64,000 bases of DNA from Mesorhizobium sp. 113-3-3 (GCF_016756495.1 NZ_AP023243.1:4964501-5028500), one strand, 5' to 3'; shown: positions 17,794 to 30,492, numbered from the stretch's first letter. The notes: generated by a model not told the origin, from the sequence alone. Program-made: numbers and translations.

Positions 17794-20499
17794 ATGGATC
17801 CTGACTATTCCGCGTGGTTTGCCGGCAAGAGCCTTTCGACCGATTGGACTTCGCGCTTCTTTTCCCTCTGGGCTACACTGTTCCAGCCGCGACGCGACGA
17901 AGCCCTCGACATTCTGGAAATCGGCTCCTGGGAAGGCCGGTCGGCGATCTTCTTTCTCAACTATTTCAGCAAATGCCGGCTGACGTGCATCGATACGTTC
18001 GCCGGCAGTCCCGAACATGCCCTGCGCTACAAATGGAGCGCCCAGCTTGCACATGTCGAGCAGCGCTTCGACAGCAATCTCGCCACGTTCGGCAAACGGT
18101 TCGAGAAGATCAAAAGTCCCTCGTCCCAGGCGTTGGCCCGCCTGATCACCGACGAGCGGCGTTTCGACCTCGTCTATGTCGACGGCAGCCATCACAGTGG
18201 CGACGTCCAGTCGGATGCCGTGTTCTCCTGGCCGATGGTGCGGGACGGCGTGATCGTCATTTTCGACGACTACGAATGGACGTTCTTTGCCGACGAAGTC
18301 GCGCGTCCAAAACTCGGTATCGACAGTTTCCTCTCGGTGCATGCCGGCCAGTACCGCGAGCTGTACCGAGGAGAGCAAATCATCATCCAGAAGATCGGCG
18401 TCGCCAGAAGTGAGCGCCCGGCAATTCCTCCTCGACCACCTTCTGTCCCGCGCGAGGAACCCGTCAACAGACCCCAGGCTGAAAGCGAAGTCGAGTTTGT
18501 GCTCGTTGCCGAAGCGGGCATTCTCGAAGCACAGGCCCTGCTGCTTTGCGAGAGCATCAGGTGTTTCGCCGGCTCTTATTCACGGTCCCAGATAACGGCG
18601 GTTTCGCCCAGAAGCAGCCATCGTCCCTCGCCGTCGACGATAGACCGGTTCGAGCAGTTGGGCGTGGAGTATCTGGCCATCGAGATCGACAGCTGCTGTC
18701 CGCAATATGGTCCATCGTACCGGATACATTCCCTGGCTCATGCCGAAAAACGGCCCGGGCCGCCGGTCATCATCCAGCTTGACAGCGATGCGGTCTTCAT
18801 CGCCGAGCCCGATTTTTCGTTGGGCACATGTTCCGCCGCCGCCCGCCCGGTGGACAGCAAGGGAATGTGCACGACAGGCCCTGATGATCCATTCGATCCG
18901 TACTGGAGGCAGCTATGCGCCCTAGCCGGTGTCGACTACGAGCACCTGCCCATCGTGCGCACGAGCGACAACGGCCTGGCTGTGCGTGCCAGCTACAATG
19001 GCGGGCTCATCGCCGCCAGAAGGGCGAGCGGCCTCTTCCAGCGCACCGAGGATATCTTCAGGAAGCTGGTTTCCGCCAATATGAAGCCATGGGCCGGCGC
19101 GGAACCGACCTACAACACCGGGACCGGCATTCTGCAGGGAGAGGCCACCGCCTTCTGGGGCACGAGCCAGGCTGCCTTCTCGCTGGCGGCCGTTGCCGGC
19201 AACCACTCCGTGCGGCTTTTGCCGGCAACCCATAATTTTCCGCTTCACAACTTCAACCCGGCCACGGCGCCAGACCCGGCCCGGCTGGCTCATATTCATT
19301 ACCATGGACTGTTTAGCGAGGATTCAGCCACCCCGAACCCGATCCTGGACGGAACTTTGGCGCTGCCTGCGGGAATAAGCGACTGGCTCGAAGCGCGGTT
19401 GCCGTTGCGCGACAGCCCGCCGCCTGTAACGCCGATACCGGGCCGCGAGCACCATTCCCGCAGAAAAGCGATCCTCGTGCTTGGAATGCACCGTAGCGGG
19501 ACCTCGATGCTTGCCGGCACACTGGCCGCATTGGGGTCGGCCCATCCCAAAAAGCCACTGCGCGCCGACGACAACAATCCCAAGGGGTACTGGGAAAGCA
19601 CCCCGCTCAATTTCGCCAACGATGAGTTGCTCGCGGGGGCCGCCTCTTCGTGGCATGACTGGCGGCCACTCGATCCGCAATGGCTGCAATCGCCGGCGGC
19701 GGAGCGGCACCGCCACAAGATCAAGGCGATCCTTGCAAGCGAGTTCGGCGACGAACCGCTGTTTTTCATCAAGGATCCCCGGATCTGCCGGTTCGTTCCA
19801 TTCCTGTCGTCGATCCTTGCCGAGATGGCGGTCGACCCGGTAGCACTGCTTCCGCTGCGCAATCCCCTCGAGGTCGCCTACTCGCTGCAACGGCGGGATG
19901 GATTGCCGCTGGCGAAATCGCTTTTGCTCTGGCTCAGGCACGTGCTCGAGGCGGAATTTCATTCGCGACACATGCCGCGTTGTTTCATTCGCCACGAACG
20001 TTTCCTGATCGACTGGCGACATCATGTCGAGCGCGCGGCAGAGAAGACCGGCATTGCCTGGCCGACACGCTCCGACGCGGCGGAAACCGAGATAGAACTT
20101 TTCCTGACAGCGGACCTGCATCGCGAACGGGCAACGGCCGGGGACTTGCAGAGCCATCCGGATGTGACACCGCTGATCCGCACCGCCTACGACATTCTAT
20201 GCGCCATGGCGGACGACGGCGACAGCCAGAAATTGCGCTCCGAGCTGGACCTGATGCGGGCAAGATTCGATGACGCATGCACTGTCGCGGGCGCCGCGGC
20301 GGCCGCCGAAGCCGAACATTTGCGCGGCGAGCGCGATGCAATCAGCGGCGCCTACCACGAGCTCGACCTCGAACGAAACGCATTGGTGCATGATCGGGAC
20401 AATCTCATTGCCGAACGCACGGCGCTGCTGGCGTCGTCCAGCTGGCGATTGACAGCCCCGTTGCGGTGGCTGCAGCGCCCGTTCATGCGCCGAAAATGA
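17794..20499 (+). CDS. Three-domain methyltransferase / glycosyltransferase-like / sulfotransferase fusion
   Basis: A 901-residue protein. About 1-200 is a class I SAM-dependent methyltransferase (ILEIGSWEGRSAIFFLN, DLVYVDGSHHSGD, VIVIFDDYEW), as in cephalosporin-hydroxylase-like Methyltransf_24 enzymes. About 230-540 resembles a nucleotide-sugar transferase, with VIIQLDSDAVF (DSD near 330) and YNTGTGILQGE. About 558-790 is a sulfotransferase with a P-loop-like 5'-PSB motif LGMHRSGTSMLAGTL near 563 and FFIKDPRICRF. A coiled coil ends in SSSWRLTAPLRWLQRP, a tail often found in glycan-modifying enzymes. It probably decorates a surface polysaccharide. ATG 17794 was chosen over an upstream GTG. 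Confidence 0.8.
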   Translation: MDPDYSAWFAGKSLSTDWTSRFFSLWATLFQPRRDEALDILEIGSWEGRSAIFFLNYFSKCRLTCIDTFAGSPEHALRYKWSAQLAHVEQRFDSNLATFGKRFEKIKSPSSQALARLITDERRFDLVYVDGSHHSGDVQSDAVFSWPMVRDGVIVIFDDYEWTFFADEVARPKLGIDSFLSVHAGQYRELYRGEQIIIQKIGVARSERPAIPPRPPSVPREEPVNRPQAESEVEFVLVAEAGILEAQALLLCESIRCFAGSYSRSQITAVSPRSSHRPSPSTIDRFEQLGVEYLAIEIDSCCPQYGPSYRIHSLAHAEKRPGPPVIIQLDSDAVFIAEPDFSLGTCSAAARPVDSKGMCTTGPDDPFDPYWRQLCALAGVDYEHLPIVRTSDNGLAVRASYNGGLIAARRASGLFQRTEDIFRKLVSANMKPWAGAEPTYNTGTGILQGEATAFWGTSQAAFSLAAVAGNHSVRLLPATHNFPLHNFNPATAPDPARLAHIHYHGLFSEDSATPNPILDGTLALPAGISDWLEARLPLRDSPPPVTPIPGREHHSRRKAILVLGMHRSGTSMLAGTLAALGSAHPKKPLRADDNNPKGYWESTPLNFANDELLAGAASSWHDWRPLDPQWLQSPAAERHRHKIKAILASEFGDEPLFFIKDPRICRFVPFLSSILAEMAVDPVALLPLRNPLEVAYSLQRRDGLPLAKSLLLWLRHVLEAEFHSRHMPRCFIRHERFLIDWRHHVERAAEKTGIAWPTRSDAAETEIELFLTADLHRERATAGDLQSHPDVTPLIRTAYDILCAMADDGDSQKLRSELDLMRARFDDACTVAGAAAAAEAEHLRGERDAISGAYHELDLERNALVHDRDNLIAERTALLASSSWRLTAPLRWLQRPFMRRK

Positions 20500-20650
20500 C
20501 GTCAACTGCGCTTCGAGGCCTCCCCCTGCTCGACAGACTGTGATCGGCTGTCAAGAAACCGTCACACGGAACCGGGTTCGCGCGTGCTAGAAATTTCGGT
20601 CAGGCGCCGCCGTGCGGCGCTGCGTCCGAAACCCGCATCTGGCATTGCCC

Positions 20651-21646
20651 ATGGATACCGCCCTCGCCCCGGAAGGCACCGACCTGTCGCCTTATCTTCC
20701 CGATGAGCACGGGCTGTTCTTCACCTATCATTTCACCACCGAGGGCCTGCGGACCAAGGACGCCGGCGCCGCGCACTGGACATGGCGCAGCTACCAGATC
20801 ACCGATCTGCATGCCCGCCAGGAAATTGCCGCCGAGAAGGCTCTGCCGGCCCCAGCGCGCGATGCTTTCCTCGCCCCCAGCCATGGCTGCCACATCGACT
20901 ACGAGGATGACTGGCTCTTTGGCGACCTGCCGGACCTCAGGCACGATTTTTCAGAGGCGCGCGGACTCGTCCATTTCCGCTTCGCCTTCAACGACACGAT
21001 GCTGATCGGCGCCCGCAAGCAGCCTCTGGAATCGGTCGATGCGGTCCGCAAGGCGGTGGAGAATGGATCGCGGAAATTCCGCTCGCCGGCGGACCTGATC
21101 GAGGCGGTCATTGGTCAGTCGCTCGACGGCATGGCGGGCGAACTCAGCAAGCTCGGCGACACGCTCGACGGCATCGAGGATCGCGTCGTGCGCGATGCGT
21201 GGCACAATGAACGCCAATCGCTGGTCGAGGCGCGCCGGCAACTGGTGGTGATCCACAGGCAGATGGCGACGCTGACCAATCTGTTCCGGCATCTCGACCA
21301 TTCGCATCGCGACGAGTTGCCTGAACCGATCAATGACATGGCGGCCAGACTCTCGCATCGGGCACTCACCCTCTACAATGACGGCGAGCAGTTGCAGGCA
21401 CGCACGAGGTTGTTGCAGGACGAACTGATGGCGAAACTGACGATGCAGTCGAACCAGCTTCTCTATGTTCTCTCCGTCATGACGGCGGTGTTGTTGCCGA
21501 TGACCATCATCTCGGGCCTGTTCGGCATGAATGTCGGCGGGCTGCCCTTGGTCGACACGCCGATGGGCTTCTGGGTGGTGACGGCGGTTTCGCTGCTGAT
21601 CGCCGGAATGACCTACCTGTTCGTCAGGCGGCTCGGACGGATGTAG
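20651..21646 (+). CDS. zntB: CorA/ZntB-type divalent metal transporter
   Basis: A 331-residue protein with a long cytoplasmic N-domain, a helical stalk, and two C-terminal membrane segments, the first ending in GMNVGG. This is the YGMNF-like pore signature of the CorA superfamily; the shorter length and GMNVGG form fit ZntB zinc transporters. The start is ATG 20651. The last 23 bp overlap the end of the convergent rarD gene. Zinc specificity is by family only. Confidence 0.85.
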   Translation: MDTALAPEGTDLSPYLPDEHGLFFTYHFTTEGLRTKDAGAAHWTWRSYQITDLHARQEIAAEKALPAPARDAFLAPSHGCHIDYEDDWLFGDLPDLRHDFSEARGLVHFRFAFNDTMLIGARKQPLESVDAVRKAVENGSRKFRSPADLIEAVIGQSLDGMAGELSKLGDTLDGIEDRVVRDAWHNERQSLVEARRQLVVIHRQMATLTNLFRHLDHSHRDELPEPINDMAARLSHRALTLYNDGEQLQARTRLLQDELMAKLTMQSNQLLYVLSVMTAVLLPMTIISGLFGMNVGGLPLVDTPMGFWVVTAVSLLIAGMTYLFVRRLGRM

Positions 21647-22556
21647 CGGCCGCCCGGCGGGCGGTGACCAGCATCGACCAGGAATACATCGCCAGCGCCG
21701 TCCAGATCAGGGCAAATGCGATGGCCTGTGCCGTGCCGAACGGCTCGTCGAAGATCAGAACCGCAATCAGGAACACCATGGTCGGCGCGATGTACTGCAT
21801 GATGCCGATGGTGGAGAGGCGCAAAAGCTTGGCGCCGAACGCGAACAAAAGCAGCGGCACCGACGTGACCGGGCCGCAGCCGATCAGCAACGCCGTATCG
21901 ATGCCGGTGCTGGACACGATGTGGTCCTGTCCCGTCCCGATCAGGTAGACGATATAGCCAAGGGCCGGCACGGACAGCAAAAGCACTTCGAGCAGAAAGC
22001 CCTGGCTTGGGCCGATCGGCAGCGTCTTGCGGAAGAAGCCGTAGGCGGCGAAGGAAAACGCCAGCGCCAGCGACACCCAGGGCAGCTTGCCGCCCTCGAT
22101 TGTCAGCACCGTGACGGCGACCGTGGCCAGCACCACCGCCGCGATCTGCAGACGGTCAAGCCGCTCGCCAAGCAGCAGCGCGCCGACAACGACGCTGACC
22201 AGCGGGTTGATGTAATAGCCGAGCGCGGTCTCGACGGTGCGGTCGACGGCGATCGCCCAGACATAGATGCCCCAGTTGACCGAGATCAGCGCCGCCGTCA
22301 GCGCCGCCATGGCAATGGTGCGAGGCGACCGGATTGCAGCCTTGAAGTCCGCCGTGCGACCGGCCCAGACCAGAACCGCGGCGGCGATCGGCACGGACCA
22401 GACGATGCGGTGCGCGATCACCTCGGCAAGCGGCAGATGCGCCACCGCCTTCATGTAGAAAGGCAGCAACCCCCACAAGAGATAGGCGCCCAGCGCCAGC
22501 AGGAAGCCGCGACGGGCCTTTGACTCTGCGTCCAGGGTAATTGCTTCGGTGACCAT
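21624..22556 (-). CDS. rarD: EamA-family transporter RarD
   Basis: A 310-residue membrane protein with ten predicted helices in two EamA repeats. GFLLALGAYLLWGLLPFYMK is the characteristic RarD start, and LPLAEVIAHRIVWSVP follows. RarD proteins are drug/metabolite transporters of unknown substrate, first named from chloramphenicol sensitivity. It is convergent with zntB and the 3' ends overlap by 23 bp, so antisense interplay between the messages is possible. Confidence 0.9.
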   Translation of the reverse strand: MVTEAITLDAESKARRGFLLALGAYLLWGLLPFYMKAVAHLPLAEVIAHRIVWSVPIAAAVLVWAGRTADFKAAIRSPRTIAMAALTAALISVNWGIYVWAIAVDRTVETALGYYINPLVSVVVGALLLGERLDRLQIAAVVLATVAVTVLTIEGGKLPWVSLALAFSFAAYGFFRKTLPIGPSQGFLLEVLLLSVPALGYIVYLIGTGQDHIVSSTGIDTALLIGCGPVTSVPLLLFAFGAKLLRLSTIGIMQYIAPTMVFLIAVLIFDEPFGTAQAIAFALIWTALAMYSWSMLVTARRAAATSVRAA

Positions 22557-22639
22557 GGCCCAACGCTATGGCCCAGTAATCTTGGCAAGACCATCGCAAA
22601 GTTCTGATGGATCAATGGACTTCCGCTGATGGTTCAACC

Positions 22640-25693
<3,054 letters not shown>

Positions 25694-25697
<4 letters not shown>

Positions 25698-26188
25698 GGT
25701 CTTTCCTCCGGCGGCCATTGGTCTGTGTCGTGATCGGGATGCTGGTAGGAGACAAGCTCCGCGAGATAGGGAGCCGAACCCATATCCGCCATTGTGTCCT
25801 CGCCCGGCAGTTGCGGAATGGTGTCAACATAAGGCAGTTTTGCCTCCGTGCCCCACTGGATGGTCGGCGCAATACCGGCCGGATCGTCGAAGGCCGCAAT
25901 CGCCAGCGCCATGCCGTCCGGGGCCTCGAAGGTCAGCGGCGTGCCGCATTCGGCGCAGAAGCCGCGCCAGGCGGCGTTGGAGGAACGGAAACGCTTGGGC
26001 TCGCCGCGTGTCCAGTCAACCTTGGCGCCACGCACCGAGACCAGCGGCAAGTAGAAATTGCCGCTCGCCTTCTGGCACATGCGGCAGTGGCAGATCGAGG
26101 CGTCGCCAAGCGTGCCCTCGACGCGAAAGCGCACCGCGCCGCACTGGCAGCCGCCTGTGTAGACCGGCCGATTGTCGAGGCTCATCAT
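25694..26188 (-). CDS. GFA-family zinc protein, copy 1
   Basis: A 164-residue paralogue of the next gene downstream: TGGCQCGAVRFRVEGT, ICHCRMCQKASGNFYLPLV, FCAECGTPLTF. It shares the C-terminal pattern PYLAELVSYQHPDHDTDQWP with copy 2 ([16 protein letters not shown]). This common tail supports a tandem duplication followed by divergence. Ribosome-binding site GGAGTGA lies just upstream. The start is a double ATG (26188/26185). The operon position between VOC and GFA genes hints at aldehyde or glutathione-adduct handling, which is inference. Confidence 0.88.
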
Positions 26189-26191
26189 GTC

Positions 26192-26578
26192 TCACTCCGG
26201 ATCATGGCAGACGGCCTCGACATTGTTGCCGTCGGGATCGAAGACGAAGGCCCCGTAGTAGTTCGGGTGATAGTGCGGGCGCAGGCCCGGCGCGCCATTG
26301 TCCCTGCCGCCGGCGGCAAGGGCCGCGGCATGGAAGGCATCGACCTCGGCGCGGCTGCGCGCGGTGAAGGCGACATGCTGATGATCCCTTGGCTTGTCCT
26401 TGCCGGCACTCAACCAAAACACCGGCCGGTCTCGACCATAGCCGCCAACCTTGGCGCCGACGGTGTATTCGGCGGGCACCATATACAGCAGAGAGGCGCC
26501 CAGCGGCGCCATCGCCTTGTCGTAGAAAGCCTTCGAAGCCTCGAAATCGGTAACGGTTATGCCGAGATGGTCGATCAT
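26192..26578 (-). CDS. VOC-family (glyoxalase/bleomycin-resistance fold) protein
   Basis: A 128-residue single-chain VOC protein: [58 protein letters not shown]. The first His and the late Glu match VOC metal-ligand positions. These proteins bind or isomerise small electrophiles, antibiotics or glutathione adducts; the specific role is unknown. The ATG overlaps the cysS stop (26575-26578), so it is coupled to cysteinyl-tRNA synthetase. Confidence 0.87.
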   Translation of the reverse strand: MIDHLGITVTDFEASKAFYDKAMAPLGASLLYMVPAEYTVGAKVGGYGRDRPVFWLSAGKDKPRDHQHVAFTARSRAEVDAFHAAALAAGGRDNGAPGLRPHYHPNYYGAFVFDPDGNNVEAVCHDPE

Positions 26579-28008
26579 CTTTTTACCTCCCAGGTGGTGA
26601 TACGCTCGCCGGTCACCGGATCCTTGCCGTCCTTCAGCTGCACACCCTGCGCCAGAAGCTCATCCCGAACCCGGTCGGCCTCGGCCCAGTTCTTGGCCGC
26701 GATCAGCGCCAGGCGGTTGGCGATAGCCGTGGCGACCGCTGCCTCGTTCACCTTGGCGGCGCCGACATCGAACCCGAGGAACAGCAGCGACGCCTTCAGC
26801 GCGGCGGCGGCTTCGTTGCCTTCCGCGGCCTCGCCGGCCAACTGCGTCAGCACCTGGAAGGCGGCATAGGTGGCGAGATCGTCCGACAAGGCATTGATGA
26901 CCTCCACCGGCAGCTGCCCTGCCTCGGGCGCCAGATCCGCCGCGCGTTTCCACTTGCGCAGCGTGTTGTCCGCCTCCTCCAGCTTGCGCACGGAAAAGTC
27001 GATCGGCTCGCGATAGTGCGTCATCAGCATCGCCAGCCGCAGAACATCGCCCGGCCAGTTGCGGCCGCCGAAGGTCTCGGTCTCCAGCAGTTCGTGGATC
27101 GAGTAGAAATTGCCGAGGCTCTTCGACATCTTCTGCCCCTCGACCTGCAGGAAGCCGTTGTGCATCCAGACATTGGCCATGACTGACGTGCCGTGGGCGC
27201 AGCGCGACTGGGCGATCTCGTTCTCATGATGCGGGAAGATGAGGTCGAGGCCGCCGCCGTGGATGTCGAAAACCTCGCCGAGATAGGCCGCCGACATCGC
27301 CGAGCATTCGATGTGCCAGCCCGGCCGACCCCTGCCCCACGGGCTTTGCCAGCCCGGCTCTTCCGGCGATGACAGTTTCCACAGCACGAAATCTTGCGGG
27401 TTCTTCTTGTGCGCATCGACGGCGATGCGGGCGCCGGCCTGCTGCTCGTCGAGATTGCGCTTCGACAATTGGCCGTAGTCCGGCATCGACGCCGTATCGA
27501 ACAGAACTTCGCCTGCCGCGACATAGGCATGACCGCGTTTGATCAGGCTTTGAATCAAGGTGATCATGTTGGCCTTGCCGTCGGCGCGTGGCTCGACGAA
27601 TTCGGTGGCGCGCGGTTCGACCGTCGGCTCCAGGCAGCCAAGCGTGGCGACATCCCTGTGGAACTGGTCGGCGGTCTTTTCGGTCACTCGCCGGATCGCT
27701 TCGTTGAGCGACAGTTTCCCAGCTGATATCTCGCCACCGAAATCGCGCAGCGCACGCGCGTTGATCTTGTCGTCGACGTCGGTGATGTTGCGCACATAGA
27801 TGACATGCGTCTCGCCGTAGAGATGGCGCAGCAGGCGAAACAGCACGTCGAAGACGATGACCGGCCTGGCATTGCCGATGTGGGCGAAGTCATAGACGGT
27901 CGGGCCGCAGACATACATGCGCACATTGAGCGCATCGATCGGAACGAAGTTTTCTTTCGTGCGCGTCAGCGTGTTGTAGAGGCGCAGGCCCTGCGATGCG
28001 TCGGACAT
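26575..28008 (-). CDS. cysS: Cysteinyl-tRNA synthetase
   Basis: A 477-residue class I aminoacyl-tRNA synthetase. [20 protein letters not shown] holds HIGN, CGPTVYD has the first zinc-ligand cysteine, WHIECSAMS and [14 protein letters not shown] the others, and KMSKSLGNF is the second ATP-binding motif. It charges tRNA-Cys. It is the first gene of a six-gene run with VOC, two GFA, pip and cimA, most joined by 4-nt overlaps. The promoter must lie in the 417-bp gap upstream. Confidence 0.97.
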   Translation of the reverse strand: MSDASQGLRLYNTLTRTKENFVPIDALNVRMYVCGPTVYDFAHIGNARPVIVFDVLFRLLRHLYGETHVIYVRNITDVDDKINARALRDFGGEISAGKLSLNEAIRRVTEKTADQFHRDVATLGCLEPTVEPRATEFVEPRADGKANMITLIQSLIKRGHAYVAAGEVLFDTASMPDYGQLSKRNLDEQQAGARIAVDAHKKNPQDFVLWKLSSPEEPGWQSPWGRGRPGWHIECSAMSAAYLGEVFDIHGGGLDLIFPHHENEIAQSRCAHGTSVMANVWMHNGFLQVEGQKMSKSLGNFYSIHELLETETFGGRNWPGDVLRLAMLMTHYREPIDFSVRKLEEADNTLRKWKRAADLAPEAGQLPVEVINALSDDLATYAAFQVLTQLAGEAAEGNEAAAALKASLLFLGFDVGAAKVNEAAVATAIANRLALIAAKNWAEADRVRDELLAQGVQLKDGKDPVTGERITTWEVKR

Positions 28009-28425
28009 TCCATGCCTTCCCGGTTCAGAACTTCTTATGTGGATGAAGCCAGCCCTGCGCCGAGGCGCAAATCAGGCTCCAGCCTGCTGGCCGGGGCGTT
28101 TGTCCACTCTGGGGAAAGATGAGGCGAAAACGTCCGGACCAGCGCGAGGCTAGCCAATAATGCAAATGCCACAAATGGCGAAAGACGTTTTCATGGGCGG
28201 CTTTATCGCCTTGGCCAGTGTTGCCGTCAAGTCGCTGCTTCGGAGAAAAACGCCGTAAAGATTGGCAAACGCGTCGCTCGGTCACGCGGAATCAGGCAGT
28301 GAAACATTTTATTAAACATGTCGGCACAGTCATGAAACATTCGCCGGCTAGATCACCACGCGTCACGATTTGGTCGGAATCAACGGTCAAACGCGAACAC
28401 GAAAACGTTACCTGGGAAGAGAAAC
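28009..28425. other. 417-bp intergenic region between cysS and a small basic gene
   Basis: This gap separates divergent genes and must hold both promoters. The half near cysS is GC-rich. The half near 28300-28400 is AT-richer, with two similar GAAACATT-containing segments (28301-28308 and 28332-28339). No credible coding frame, tRNA or terminator is visible, and no T-box or other leader hairpin stands out upstream of cysS. Confidence 0.6.
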
Positions 28426-28581
28426 ATGCCTCGAAGCAAGCAGGAAGCCACCCGCGCCAAGCAACCGGCGCTGACCAACCACTATCGCGCCATCGGCCCG
28501 GCCGCGATCGTCGCCGCTCTTCTTCACACCGCGAAGAAGAAGAAGCCGGCACCGAAGATCGTATCGCCGCGCGCTGCCTGA
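28426..28581 (+). CDS. Small basic protein, 51 residues, unknown function
   Basis: ATG 28426 opens a 51-codon frame preceded by GGGAAGAG about 7-13 bp upstream. The protein starts MPRSKQEATRAKQPALTN, then has a short hydrophobic stretch (AIGPAAIVAALLH) and a very basic tail (TAKKKKPAPKIVSPRAA). The third-position GC is high, as in neighbouring genes. I do not recognise the family. Size and charge suggest nucleic-acid or membrane association. A GC hairpin follows 12 bp after the stop, which supports it as a real transcription unit. Confidence 0.55.
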   Translation: MPRSKQEATRAKQPALTNHYRAIGPAAIVAALLHTAKKKKPAPKIVSPRAA

Positions 28582-28593
28582 GGCAGTGCGCCG

Positions 28594-28612
28594 CCGGTGC
28601 CAATGGCACCGG
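28594..28612. terminator. Perfect hairpin after the 51-residue gene
   Basis: CCGGTGCC-AAT-GGCACCGG forms an 8-bp perfect stem with a 3-nt loop, between the small gene and the convergent YedK gene. There is no T run on either side, so it is at best an atypical terminator or message-stabilising hairpin. Confidence 0.45.
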
Positions 28613-28644
28613 AATGAGGCGCTCATACGTGCCTCGAAAAACCT

Positions 28645-29406
28645 CTAAAACAGCGTCATCTGACTCTCGTCCGCGCCGGGCTTCTGGCGCCGGGCCTTCT
28701 CGGGATCCGGCCCGATCTCTCCCCTCTGCTGAATCTCCGGGCCGGTATTGGCGACCTTGTTGACGAGGTCAGAGACGGGGATAGCCTCGAAGAAATCGAG
28801 CTGCGCCGGCCGCAGCAGGTCGGCGACGTCGCGCGGCTCCAGCGTGCGGCAATCCAGCCAGCGGGCGAAATCCCTGGGATCGATCACCACCGGCATGCGG
28901 TCGTGGATATGGGCGATGTCGGCATTGGCGTTGACCGTCAGGATGGCACCGGTGTCCATTTCCGAACCGCCAGGCTCGGCATAGGTCTCGATCAGGCCGG
29001 CGAAGGCGACCAGGCCGCCATGCCTGGGCCGGACCCAGTAAGGCTGCCCCTTCTTGCCCCCGCTCTGCCGCCATTCGTAGAAGCCAGATGCCGGCACCAA
29101 CGCGCGGCGATGGCGCATGGCGGCCTTGAACGAGGCCTTTTCGATTGCGCCTTCCGAGCGCGCGTTGAACAGCAGCGGAAATTCCCTGGTGTCCTTGACC
29201 CAGGCGGGAATGAGCCCCCAGCGCACCAGCATCGGCTGACGGTCCGGCAAATTGGAGCCCGGCGCGCGCGGCACACCGGCGGTCGCCATCAGCACCGGCT
29301 GCGTCGGCGCGATGTTGTAGCGCGCCGGGAAATCCTCCAGCTCCGCCAGGCCGAGAAAGGCGGCGGTCTGACCCGGTGTGGCCGTCAAGGCAAAACGTCC
29401 GCACAT
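28645..29406 (-). CDS. SOS-response-associated peptidase (YedK/HMCES) acting on abasic sites
   Basis: A 253-residue SRAP protein. MCGRFALTATPGQ gives the catalytic Cys2 after Met removal. NARSEGAIEKASF, RRALVPASGFYEW (catalytic Glu) and IHDRMPVVIDP (catalytic His) complete the site. SRAP proteins form a DNA-protein crosslink through Cys2 with abasic sites in single-stranded DNA. I chose ATG 29406 because Cys2 must be N-terminal. It is divergent from a NUDIX gene. I did not find a clear LexA box in the 126-bp gap. Confidence 0.93.
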   Translation of the reverse strand: MCGRFALTATPGQTAAFLGLAELEDFPARYNIAPTQPVLMATAGVPRAPGSNLPDRQPMLVRWGLIPAWVKDTREFPLLFNARSEGAIEKASFKAAMRHRRALVPASGFYEWRQSGGKKGQPYWVRPRHGGLVAFAGLIETYAEPGGSEMDTGAILTVNANADIAHIHDRMPVVIDPRDFARWLDCRTLEPRDVADLLRPAQLDFFEAIPVSDLVNKVANTGPEIQQRGEIGPDPEKARRQKPGADESQMTLF

Positions 29407-29532
29407 GATCGATTGCTCCGCCTTCGAATGGTTCCGCCAGAAAGTGGCGATGGAACAGCGGCACTGCAACCGCTAAAGCTGTCCGGCAACGGCCGTCCAC
29501 AGCGGGCTGCGGCGATCGAACGGTTGGGGGCC

Positions 29533-29967
29533 ATGGGCGATACACGAAAGATACTGCCGGCGGTCTCGGTGGCCGTGGTGCGTGGCGACACCGTGCTGTT
29601 GGTCAAGCGGGCGCGGCAACCTTCACAGGGTCTCTATGCCTTTCCCGGCGGCAAGGTCGAGGCCGGCGAGACTCTGGAGGATGCCGCCAGGCGCGAACTG
29701 CTGGAAGAGACTGGTCTGCGTGCCACCGGTTTCCGCCCGCTTCGCGAAATCCATATCGACGGCAGGGACGATTCCCACCCGGTCGATTACCGCCTCACGG
29801 TCTTCGGCGCCGCCTATACAGGCGGCGAGGCCGTGGCCAGCGACGATGCCGAGACAGCCGCCTTCTACACGCTCCGCGAAATGGCGGCGCTGCCGCTTGC
29901 CGGCTCGGTGTTCGCGGTGGCGGAAGATCTGCTTGGCCGACTTGCTGGTTCTCCTGAAAGCCGCTGA
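29533..29967 (+). CDS. NUDIX hydrolase
   Basis: A 144-residue protein with a complete Nudix box: GKVEAGETLEDAARRELLEE followed by TGL, matching Gx5Ex7REUxEExGU. The substrate lead-in LVKRARQPSQGLYAFPGGK is typical of the MutT/ADP-ribose group. It hydrolyses a nucleoside diphosphate linked to another moiety; the substrate cannot be assigned. ATG 29533 matches the start of homology (ILPAVSVAVVRGDTVLL). The gene before it, YedK, acts in DNA repair, which fits loosely with nucleotide-pool cleaning. Confidence 0.88.
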   Translation: MGDTRKILPAVSVAVVRGDTVLLVKRARQPSQGLYAFPGGKVEAGETLEDAARRELLEETGLRATGFRPLREIHIDGRDDSHPVDYRLTVFGAAYTGGEAVASDDAETAAFYTLREMAALPLAGSVFAVAEDLLGRLAGSPESR

Positions 29968-30029
29968 AATCCCCAACCGCCTCGCCGGAAACGCCTTGCA
30001 GGCGACAAATTGTTTGGCCACATAGACTC

Positions 30030-30407
30030 ATGAGCCGCGCTCCTCTTCTTGTCGCTTTGTGCCTTGCTGTGACTACGGCCGTGGCCGTGCCGCCCGCATT
30101 CAGCGCCGAGTCGCCGTTCGAACCGGGGTTGATGCGACTCGCGGAGGTGCTGGGGTCGCTGCATTTCCTGCGCAACCTGTGCGGCGAGAAGGGCGACCAG
30201 TGGCGTGGCGAGATGGAAAAACTGCTCGATTCGGAAAATCCGGATCCGGAGCGTCGCGCCCGCTTCATCGCCAGCTTCAATCGCGGCTATCGTTCCTTCG
30301 GCGGTACCTATACGCAGTGCACCGCTTCAGCCGCGGAAGCCATCAGCCGCTACATGAAGGAAGGCGAGACGCTGTCGCGCGATATCGCCTCGCGCTACGG
30401 CAACTAG
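30030..30407 (+). CDS. TIGR02301-family secreted protein
   Basis: A 125-residue protein with a signal peptide (LLVALCLAVTTAVAVPPAFS, cleavage likely near residue 26). Mature sequence: LMRLAEVLGSLHFLRNLCG, a central RRARFIASFNRGYRSFGGTY and TQCTASAAEAISRYM. Two cysteines (in RNLCG and TQCTA) may form a disulfide. This matches an alphaproteobacterial family of unknown function (TIGR02301), probably periplasmic. It follows the NUDIX gene by 62 bp on the same strand and may be co-transcribed. Confidence 0.78.
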   Translation: MSRAPLLVALCLAVTTAVAVPPAFSAESPFEPGLMRLAEVLGSLHFLRNLCGEKGDQWRGEMEKLLDSENPDPERRARFIASFNRGYRSFGGTYTQCTASAAEAISRYMKEGETLSRDIASRYGN

Positions 30408-30492
30408 GCGTCCATCAACAGATATCCGAGCCGTCGCTGGGCATGTCGGACAAATCTGGCTTGTAGCGGCCTGTGTCTTGATGCAATTCTGA

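Noticed and set aside
28009..28425. T-box or other riboswitch upstream of cysS
   Set aside because: I could not find a T-box core sequence or a terminator/antiterminator pair before cysS, and T-boxes are rare in alphaproteobacteria.
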